Assembly: GCF_900143205.1 (NCBI RefSeq)
Contig: NZ_FRDH01000005.1
Coordinates: 186,001-250,000 of the forward strand
DNA from: Butyrivibrio hungatei DSM 14810
Lineage (GTDB): Bacteria; Bacillota; Clostridia; Lachnospirales; Lachnospiraceae
DNA length: 64,000 nucleotides
Direction: 5' to 3'
This document shows, piece by piece, positions 19,149 to 26,400 of the stretch. Both the position numbers and the translations under genes were made by a program. The notes under the pieces were generated by a model. It was not told where the DNA came from and ran no database searches. It saw nothing but the letters and a program-made list of their open reading frames with translations. The stretch's first letter is position 1. Each line of letters begins with the position of its first letter.

Positions 19149-19177
19149 TTGACATAATCGAACGTTTGTTTTACTAT
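19149..19177 (+). promoter_or_regulatory. Predicted recA promoter
   Basis: Consensus TTGACA at 19149-19154, a 17-base spacer and TACTAT at 19172-19177. The spacer contains a SOS-box-like sequence, so LexA binding would block RNA polymerase. Confidence 0.75.
19160..19171 (+). promoter_or_regulatory. Imperfect LexA (SOS) box in the recA promoter spacer
   Basis: GAACGTTTGTTT differs at the last base from the Gram-positive SOS core GAAC-N4-GTTC. It lies between the -35 and -10 boxes. Confidence 0.55.
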
Positions 19178-19190
19178 AAATTCATGGATA

Positions 19191-19202
19191 GAACGAATGT
19201 TC
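19191..19202 (+). promoter_or_regulatory. LexA (SOS) box upstream of recA
   Basis: GAACGAATGTTC matches GAAC-N4-GTTC perfectly. It lies about 14 bases after the -10 box and 19 bases before the recA start, a normal position for LexA repression. Confidence 0.85.
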
Positions 19203-19221
19203 TTTTGAGAAGGAGATTAGT

Positions 19222-20289
19222 ATGGAAAGAGAAGAAAAACAAAAAGCATTAGAGGCAGCTCTCGGACAGATTGAGAAGCAGTTCGGTAAGGGAGCTGTAA
19301 TGAAGCTTGGTGATTCATCTGATACTATGAATATTGAGACTATCCCTACAGGATCATTAAGCCTTGATATCGCGCTTGGTCTTGGTGGTATTCCAAAGGG
19401 TAGAATTATAGAGATCTATGGACCTGAGTCCAGTGGTAAGACAACAGTTACACTTCATATGATCGCAGAGGTTCAGAAGAGAGGCGGAATTGCAGGATTT
19501 ATCGATGCTGAGCATGCTCTTGATCCTGTATATGCCAAGAATATTGGTGTAGATGTAGACAACCTCTATATCTCACAGCCAGATAGTGGTGAGCAGGCTC
19601 TTGAGATCACAGAGACAATGGTTCGCTCAGGCGCTATTGATATCGTAGTTGTAGACTCTGTTGCAGCTCTTGTTCCTAAGGCTGAGATCGATGGCGATAT
19701 GGGAGATTCTCACGTAGGTCTTCAGGCAAGACTTATGTCACAGGCTCTTCGTAAGCTCACAGCTGTTATCAGTAAGTCAAATTGTACAGTAGTATTCATC
19801 AACCAGCTCAGAGAGAAGGTTGGTGTTATGTTTGGTAATCCTGAGACAACAACTGGTGGACGTGCTCTTAAATTCTATTCATCAGTTCGTATGGATGTTC
19901 GTCGTATCGAGGCTATCAAGCAGAACGGTGAGAATATCGGTAACAGAACAAGAGTTAAGGTGGTTAAGAACAAGATTGCTCCTCCTTTCAAGGAAGCAGA
20001 GTTCGATATCATGTTTGGTAAGGGAATCTCAGCTACAGGAGACATCCTTGATCTTGCAGCTGGTGTGGATATCGTTAATAAGAGTGGTGCCTGGTATCAG
20101 TACGAAGGTGAGAAGATTGGTCAGGGTCGTGAGAATGCCAAGCTCTATCTTGAGAATAACCCAGAGATCCGTGCTGAGATCGACGCTAAGGTAAGAGCTC
20201 ACTATGGACTTCCAGTAAATGGCGCTGTAACAGCTCCTAAGGCAGAAGAGGAAGCTCCAGCACCTAAGAAAACAAAATCATCAAAATAA
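19222..20289 (+). CDS. recA: Recombinase RecA
   Basis: DNA-dependent ATPase that forms filaments for strand exchange and triggers LexA self-cleavage. The 355-residue protein has Walker [10 protein letters not shown], the conserved [12 protein letters not shown] and [12 protein letters not shown] segments, L1/L2 loop regions and a short acidic/lysine C-terminal tail. An AGAAGGAGA ribosome site lies just upstream of the ATG. The gene has a consensus promoter with two SOS boxes and is followed by a UUCG-loop terminator; recX follows. Confidence 0.98.
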   Translation: MEREEKQKALEAALGQIEKQFGKGAVMKLGDSSDTMNIETIPTGSLSLDIALGLGGIPKGRIIEIYGPESSGKTTVTLHMIAEVQKRGGIAGFIDAEHALDPVYAKNIGVDVDNLYISQPDSGEQALEITETMVRSGAIDIVVVDSVAALVPKAEIDGDMGDSHVGLQARLMSQALRKLTAVISKSNCTVVFINQLREKVGVMFGNPETTTGGRALKFYSSVRMDVRRIEAIKQNGENIGNRTRVKVVKNKIAPPFKEAEFDIMFGKGISATGDILDLAAGVDIVNKSGAWYQYEGEKIGQGRENAKLYLENNPEIRAEIDAKVRAHYGLPVNGAVTAPKAEEEAPAPKKTKSSK

Positions 20290-20297
20290 TGACCTGT

Positions 20298-20325
20298 ATC
20301 GGTGACCTTCGGGTCACCGATTTTT
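20298..20325 (+). terminator. Terminator/attenuator between recA and recX
   Basis: Ten-base arms ATCGGTGACC / GGTCACCGAT closed by a UUCG tetraloop, then a short T run. Placed between recA and recX, it would lower recX expression relative to recA by letting only some transcripts through. Confidence 0.85.
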
Positions 20326-20342
20326 ATAAGAGGAGTAAGTAG

Positions 20343-20951
20343 ATGATCGTTAGTGATATCCTGGAGCTTGATAAAAAAAGAAGTAAGGTGTTTATAGATG
20401 GAGAGTTTGCCTTTGTAATGTATAAGGGCGAATTTCGTGAATATGGCATCAAATTAGAGGCTGAAATATCAGATGAGACATATGAGTCCATTATTTCTGT
20501 TCTTCTTCCCAAAAGAGCGACAAAGCGTGCTATGAACCTTCTTCAAAAAAGAGACTATACAGAAGCTAAACTAAGAGAAAAGCTATCTGAAGGCTTATAT
20601 CCGCAAGAAGCTATAGATGCAGCAATTGAATATGTAAAATCTTATCATTACCTTGATGATGAAAGATATGCCAGGGACTATATTACTTATCATATGCCTA
20701 CTAAGAGCAAAAATAGGATAGTACAAGACCTAAGTAACAAGGGAATAAAGAAAGATATACTTATTCCAATCTTAGAAGAACTCTATGAAGAGGAGGATTT
20801 GGATCCAGAAACATCTCAAATAGAAGCTCTTCTTCAAAAAAAACACTATTCCAAAGATCTTGATTATAAAGAACAGCAGAAAATAATCGCGTTTCTTCTT
20901 AGAAGAGGGTTTTCTCTGGACAAAATAAAACGAGTGATAAATTCAAATTGA
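20343..20951 (+). CDS. recX: RecA regulator RecX
   Basis: 202 residues. RecX binds the groove of RecA filaments and limits their activity. The protein has the three-helix repeat pattern typical of the family: ATKRAMNLLQKRDYTEAKLREKL, then YLDDERYARDYI, SKNRIVQDLSNKGI and the C-terminal LLRRGFSLDKIKRVI. AGAGGAG lies about 8 bases before the ATG. It lies just after recA behind a terminator and has no obvious separate promoter, so it probably depends on read-through from recA. Confidence 0.93.
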   Translation: MIVSDILELDKKRSKVFIDGEFAFVMYKGEFREYGIKLEAEISDETYESIISVLLPKRATKRAMNLLQKRDYTEAKLREKLSEGLYPQEAIDAAIEYVKSYHYLDDERYARDYITYHMPTKSKNRIVQDLSNKGIKKDILIPILEELYEEEDLDPETSQIEALLQKKHYSKDLDYKEQQKIIAFLLRRGFSLDKIKRVINSN

Positions 20952-20983
20952 TTTTTTTTTAAGCCCGATTATATGTACATATC

Positions 20984-21012
20984 TTGACACTATACCTTAT
21001 AAAAGGTAAAAT
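20984..21012 (+). promoter_or_regulatory. Predicted rny promoter
   Basis: TTGACA (20984-20989), a 17-base spacer and TAAAAT (21007-21012), a near-consensus pair about 95 bases before the rny start. Confidence 0.8.
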
Positions 21013-21027
21013 TTAAGTGTTGTAAAA

Positions 21028-21065
21028 TTGTATAAAAGTGGGCTCTGAGGGGACCTACTATACAA
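21028..21065 (+). other. Hairpin in the rny 5' leader
   Basis: Outer arms TTGTAT / ATACAA, then a three-A bulge and inner arms AGTGGG / CCTACT with one G-U pair, loop about 12 bases. The structure would occupy most of the leader between the predicted start of transcription and the ribosome site. A perfect 8-base palindrome TTGTACAA follows at about 21069. Confidence 0.55.
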
Positions 21066-21106
21066 AATATTGTACAATGAAAATTGAATAAGGAGGTGCT
21101 CCTGTA

Positions 21107-22651
21107 ATGAACTATGTCATTATTGCAGTAGTAGCAGCTCTTGTCGCTTTTATTGCAGCGTGGATGCTTTCTACGTTACATCACAAGAAGGTATCTGATA
21201 GTAAGATTGGAAGTGCTGAAGAAAGGGCAAGAAAAATTATTGACGAAGCACTCAAAAATGCCGAAGAAACAAAGCGTGAGAAACTTCTAGAAGCCAAAGA
21301 AGAGGCACTTAAGACACGTAACGAGCTTGAGAAGGAAGTTAAGGATCGTAGAAACGAAGTTCAGCGTAGCGAACGTAGGATTCAGCAGAAAGAGGAAAAC
21401 GTCGAAAAGAGATCCGAAGCGATCGAGAGAAAAGAGCAGAGTTTAAATGCCCGTGAAGAGGCACTCAGCAAGAAGAGCGAAGAGGTTGCTAAGCTTAATG
21501 AACAGAGAATACAGGAACTAGAAAAAATCTCTGGCTTAACCTCCGAGCAGGCAAAAGAGTATCTTTTAAAGATAGTCGAAGATGATGTAAAGCATGAATC
21601 AGCTGTCATGATCAAAAACATGGAAGCTGAGGCTAAAGAAGAAGCTGATAAGAGAGCAAAGGAAATCGTTGTTAATGCGATCCAGCGTTGCGCTGCTGAT
21701 CACGTATCAGAGACTACAATTTCTGTAGTACAGCTTCCTAATGATGAAATGAAGGGTCGTATCATTGGTAGAGAGGGTAGAAATATCAGAACTCTTGAGA
21801 CAATGACTGGTGTAGATCTTATTATTGATGATACACCAGAGGCGGTAGTTATTTCTGGCTTTGATCCTATACGTAGAGAAGTTGCTCGTATAGCACTTGA
21901 GAAACTTATCGTAGACGGTCGTATCCATCCAGCTAGAATAGAAGAGATGGTAGAGAAGGCTCAGAAAGAAGTTGCTGCTAAGATCAAAGAAGAAGGTGAA
22001 AATGCTGCGATAGAGGCAGGTGTTCATGGACTTCATCCTGAAGTTATCAAGATTTTAGGACGAATGAAGTTCAGAACAAGTTATGGACAGAATTGTCTTA
22101 AGCATTCTGTAGAGGTAGCTCAGCTTTGTGGACTTCTTGCATCAGAGCTTGGACTCGATGTTAGAGTAGCAAAAAGAGCCGGACTTTTACATGATATTGG
22201 TAAAGCTGTTGACCATGAACTTGAAGGTTCACATATCCAGCTCGGTGTTGATATCTGTAAGAAGTACAAGGAATCTCAGATTGTAATCAATGCGGTTGAG
22301 GCACATCACGGAGATGTTGAACCTCAGTCACTTATAGCAGTTCTTGTTCAGGCTGCAGACACTATTTCTTCTGCAAGACCTGGAGCTCGTAGAGAGACTC
22401 TTGAAACTTACACATCTAGATTAAAAGAACTCGAGGATATTACTAATAGCTTTAAGGGTGTTGATCACTCATTTGCTATTCAGGCTGGCCGTGAAGTCAG
22501 AGTAATGGTAGTTCCTGAGCAGGTTTCAGATGCAGATATGGTGCTTATGGCTCGTGATATTGCCAAGAAGATCGAGGATGAGATGGAATATCCTGGTCAG
22601 ATCAAGGTAAACATTATTAGAGAGAGCAGAGCAACTGAATATGCTAAATAA
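21107..22651 (+). CDS. rny: Ribonuclease Y
   Basis: Membrane-anchored endoribonuclease that starts mRNA decay in Firmicutes. The 514-residue protein has an N-terminal membrane helix (residues 2-20), a long charged coiled coil (~30-190), a KH RNA-binding domain with [12 protein letters not shown], and an HD nuclease domain with H362-D363 in LLHDIGK. A strong AAGGAGGTG ribosome site precedes the ATG. It has its own promoter, a structured leader and a terminator, so it is transcribed alone. The HD centre is intact. Confidence 0.97.
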   Translation: MNYVIIAVVAALVAFIAAWMLSTLHHKKVSDSKIGSAEERARKIIDEALKNAEETKREKLLEAKEEALKTRNELEKEVKDRRNEVQRSERRIQQKEENVEKRSEAIERKEQSLNAREEALSKKSEEVAKLNEQRIQELEKISGLTSEQAKEYLLKIVEDDVKHESAVMIKNMEAEAKEEADKRAKEIVVNAIQRCAADHVSETTISVVQLPNDEMKGRIIGREGRNIRTLETMTGVDLIIDDTPEAVVISGFDPIRREVARIALEKLIVDGRIHPARIEEMVEKAQKEVAAKIKEEGENAAIEAGVHGLHPEVIKILGRMKFRTSYGQNCLKHSVEVAQLCGLLASELGLDVRVAKRAGLLHDIGKAVDHELEGSHIQLGVDICKKYKESQIVINAVEAHHGDVEPQSLIAVLVQAADTISSARPGARRETLETYTSRLKELEDITNSFKGVDHSFAIQAGREVRVMVVPEQVSDADMVLMARDIAKKIEDEMEYPGQIKVNIIRESRATEYAK

Positions 22652-22653
22652 TT

Positions 22654-22682
22654 AAAAAGCTGTCCTTATGGACAGCTTTTTT
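22654..22682 (+). terminator. Terminator after rny
   Basis: Arms AAAAAGCTGTCC / GGACAGCTTTTT with a TTAT loop, starting 3 bases after the stop; the T run continues past the arm. Confidence 0.93.
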
Positions 22683-22717
22683 CTTTTTAAATATTTTTCT
22701 CAATTAGATAGAATTAC

Positions 22718-22746
22718 TTGTAAAAAATGATTGCGTGCAATATAAT
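22718..22746 (+). promoter_or_regulatory. Predicted promoter of the DtxR-type regulator with possible operator
   Basis: TTGTAA (22718-22723), a 17-base spacer and TATAAT (22741-22746). The spacer ends in the inverted repeat ATTGC-GT-GCAAT (22730-22741), which touches the -10 box and would be well placed for autoregulation. Confidence 0.6.
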
Positions 22747-22778
22747 AAAAAATATAATGATGAAAAGGGGTTAGTACT

Positions 22779-23150
22779 ATGCACGAATCTGGTGAAGATT
22801 ATATCGAAACTATATATCTGTTAAAGAAGCGCAATGGTTCAGTTCGCTCTATAGATGTAGCTAATGAACTTAATTTTTCACGCCCTTCAGTATCAAGAGC
22901 TGTAGGAATACTTAAAGATAACGGTCTTATCACTGTAGAAGATGATGGTGAGCTGATTCTTACAGAAGAAGGACTAAAAACTGCTAAACATGTATATGAG
23001 AAGCATACTAATCTTACTAAGTTCCTTATGATGACTGCCGGAGTAAATGAGACTATCGCAGAAACTGATGCCTGCAGAATTGAACACATCATAAGTCCTG
23101 AGACCTTTAAGGGTATCAAGAAGTATGTGAAAGACCACAAAGAAAATTGA
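22779..23150 (+). CDS. Metal-dependent transcriptional regulator, DtxR/MntR family
   Basis: 123 residues: an N-terminal winged helix (residues ~8-60, VANELNFSRPSVSRAVGILKDNGL) and the helical dimerisation/metal domain, without the SH3 domain. Ligand positions can be matched to the family. D7 and E10 (EDYIE) agree with the MntR Asp-x-x-Glu, a histidine follows in YEKHTNL, and ACRIEH gives Cys, Glu, His. MntR has Glu at the cysteine position while iron-type DtxR has Cys, so this protein mixes both signatures and its metal (Mn or Fe) is uncertain. It has its own promoter and terminator; no transporter gene is adjacent. Confidence 0.88.
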   Translation: MHESGEDYIETIYLLKKRNGSVRSIDVANELNFSRPSVSRAVGILKDNGLITVEDDGELILTEEGLKTAKHVYEKHTNLTKFLMMTAGVNETIAETDACRIEHIISPETFKGIKKYVKDHKEN

Positions 23151-23177
23151 AAATACTTAATAACGTAAGAATATTTA

Positions 23178-23206
23178 GCCACTTAGCTTTGCTAAGTGGT
23201 TTTTTA
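23178..23206 (+). terminator. Terminator after the DtxR-type regulator
   Basis: CCACTTAGC / GCTAAGTGG arms with a TTT loop, followed by six or more T. The T run is also the start of the next inverted repeat. Confidence 0.9.
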
Positions 23207-23340
23207 TATATTAGGAAATTCCTCTGGATTTCCTAATATATAAAAAACGCTCCACTATGGATGCACACTCGCGCGTATGGTATTTGTTGCATAAATGCAA
23301 CCGCGCTCGGCGCGAGCATGTTGCAAGCAACATGCTTTTT
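23200..23340. repeat. Cluster of nested palindromes, possible interspersed intergenic element
   Basis: This fills much of the 312-base gap 23151-23462. First, a perfect 20-base inverted repeat with an 8-base loop (arms 23200-23219 and 23228-23247, core TTAGGAAAT / ATTTCCTAA). Next, CTCGCGC (23268-23274) pairs with GCGCGAG (23310-23316), enclosing a second hairpin GTTGCAT-AA-ATGCAAC (23286-23301). Last, GCATGTTGC-AA-GCAACATGC (23316-23335) is followed by five T. The CG-rich parts contrast with the AT-rich surroundings. No open reading frame is evident here. From 23341 to 23462 I see only AT-rich DNA and the ribosome site of the next gene. Confidence 0.7.
23316..23340 (+). terminator. Terminator-like hairpin upstream of the surface protein gene
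   Basis: Nine-base arms GCATGTTGC / GCAACATGC separated by AA, followed by five T. It is part of the palindrome cluster and would insulate the surface protein gene from upstream transcription. Confidence 0.65.
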
Positions 23341-23462
23341 CATTAGTTTCTAGAAAATAATCACAATTTTACAAAAAAAGTTTCAAATATGATGATTTGT
23401 ATGATTGCCTTCTTAGTACAATTTAAAAGGATTTTTTATGAGATTAAAGGGAGGCATAGGGA

Positions 23463-26400
23463 ATGTGCAAAGAAATTAAAAGGTTTTTATCATTCGTACT
23501 TGCTTTAGCGCTTATACTTACTACTTTTAGTAGTGATCTTGCAAGCACTAAGGTATATGCGGTTGGATCAGTAGAGGAAATGAATGAGTCTGCTGGTGAA
23601 AATGAAGATGGAGATATATTTGAAAGCTTTTCAGAAGTAAATGAGAAAAGCGATGCTGTAGACAATGCAAATGAAGGCGTTGTTACAGAACCTTCTGATG
23701 AAAGTGGCGTGGAAGCTACTAATATAATCGCATCAGAAGAGAATACTTCTAATGAAGAAAGCACTGAGGTATCCACAGAAGAAACTTCAGTAGATGCTTC
23801 AGTAGATGCAAGCTCAGAGGCATCAAGTGAGGATGCTAGTGCAGTAGCAAGTACTGAGGCTTCAGAAGATGCTGCTACACTTGCTAGTAGCGTAGAAGAG
23901 CTTGAATTTGATCAGGATAAAGTGATCGACGGAATCAAGATCTCTCTTTATGCAAAGAAGGGTGTTCTTCCTGCAGATGCTGAGCTTCGTGTAGAGAAGG
24001 TTGAGACTTCTTTGGAAGAAAAGATCGAAGATGCAATTGATGCTGAGACAGGTTCTGATGTAAATGTTGAAAAGACATATTCATATGATATCAACATTTA
24101 TTCTGAGAGCGAGGGTAAAAACGTACAGCCAGAGGATGGAACTGTAAGAGTTACATTCGAACAGGTTCATGAGGCTAGTGACAAGAATCTTTCCCTCGAA
24201 GTTTACCATGTAAAAGAAAATGATGGCGAAGTTCAGAATGTAGAAAAGGTTGCTACAGGCAACAAGAATTCTACAGAGACTGAGATCAGTTTTGATGCTG
24301 AGCACTTCTCAATCTATACACTTACACTTATTGAATATCATCTGATCTTTGAGAACAAGATAAATACAATTACTATTTCAATGGTAAATGAAAAGGGAGA
24401 GAGCATTGGTGAAGATGTATCTCATACAGTTTCACTTGGTTCACTTGATTTTCATGAAACATCTGTTAGCGCTGTTGCACCTTCAATTCCTTGTTACACA
24501 TTTTCTAAGGCGAAACTTGGTGATAAAGAATTTGATCTTATCAAATTAAAAGATGGTAAAGTACTTGCTCGTATTGATGGATTCTGGTCAGATGAAAAAG
24601 TTGGTGAAATAAAGGCTGATAGTAAAGTTACTTTTATCTATAAAGAATCAGTTTATAAGACATACGACCATCTTGATCTTGGCTTTACGGATGAGGAGTT
24701 CAAACTTTATAAGAACGATCCATCTACTAAGATATATGCCATTGTTAATGGTAAAAAATTAAAAATGGGCATAACTGGTCCTGACGGCGGTTATGATGAA
24801 GAGCTTGGAACATACGAATATAGACTTGATCTTGGAGTAAATGGCGCTCCAGAATCAGTTAAATCAACAGATACAATCGTATTTGAAGTTGAGTATAAGG
24901 GACAGACATATCGCTATAGTCCTACATCTCTTGAAAATGCTAAGGCTTATGAGAGCTGCTACTATGCCCACAGATATATCCAGGACGTTTTTGGATTTGA
25001 CTATTACTATAACTTTACAGATCAGTTTGTAGTAGTTGGAAATCTTATTTACAACAAGAATGATGGTTCTGCAACAAAGCCTGTAGCTGACAAGCAGGAG
25101 GAAGCACATGCTGCATCATTTACGTTTATCGTAAAAGATATTGAGGATACTGGACTTGGAACATATGAAGGACATACATTCCTTGGCTGGGCTGAGAGTG
25201 CTGATGCTAAGGTCCCTCAGTTCAAGGCTGGAGATTCAATTGTAGTTGAAAAGAATGGAAGAAAAGAGCTCTATGCAATCTGGGGCGATGAAGATGTTTA
25301 TGTTCCAGTATATGCCACAGATGGATCTGGAAAAGCTGTTGTAAATCCTCAGTTCAAGTCAATTCTTGGACTTGAGTATGTACAGTGGGATTCCTATTAC
25401 CCAGTAGGTGTTATCAAACTTCCTGCTTCATTTTTTGAAGGAAAGACATCTCCATACATCACTTCAGAGGATGACCTTAATGCAGTATTAGATGCTGTTA
25501 AGGCTATCGATAAGAGCTGCCTTAAAGATGGAGGCGTTGGTAACGCAAATAATACAGTTGCTGAAAATCTTAAATATGTGCAGAGAGATATAGGTAAAGA
25601 TTCAAATTCTAAGTTCACAGCACTTTTTGATTACACATATAGTCCTTCTATAAGCCACCCAGATGGCGGAAGCTTCAAGTACCATCTTGATCTTAGATTT
25701 ACTACTAATGATGTATCATTTAAGGGTCTTTATTATGTAGGTGAAAAACATATTGAAACTAAGGATCTTGGAGAAAGCACTTCATATCTGTCAGGAGCTC
25801 CTTTAACCTACAAGGATGCATCGGATGTTGTATCAGCTTATTCAAACGGCTATAAGCTTGAAGATATTTATACAGATGAAGCTTGCACACAGAAGTTTAA
25901 TGGACTTGAGGCTATTTCAGCTAATATGACTCTTTATGCTAAGTTTACTAAGTCAGAGAGAGAGAGCCTTGCCTTCTTTATCATTAAGGATTCTTATGCA
26001 GGTGTACCAAATGCTGGACCACAGGATTCAAAGTACTATTATCCAGAAAGTGGTAAATATGATTGGAAAGGTTCAGCCAAGAACTTTGATCTTTTGACAC
26101 CTACATATACAGGTTCAAATGGTTATGTTTCTATCTATAATTGGGAAAATGGTATCAACCAGGAGTACACAGGTTGGGCATATGATACTGGTGTTAAGGA
26201 CAAGATCAACGCTTATGTAAGCAGCACATTTGGTTCTAACTTCTCAGAAAGCGATGTAGTTTGGTACGTATATAAGAGACAGTCAGGTGGTTCTAGACAT
26301 ATTGATGGATATGTAGCAGCTAACGTTACATACAATGCAAATAATGGCGGAACAACTGCTGATGGTAAGACAGAAATTGCTGGTAATAAGGTTAGATTTG

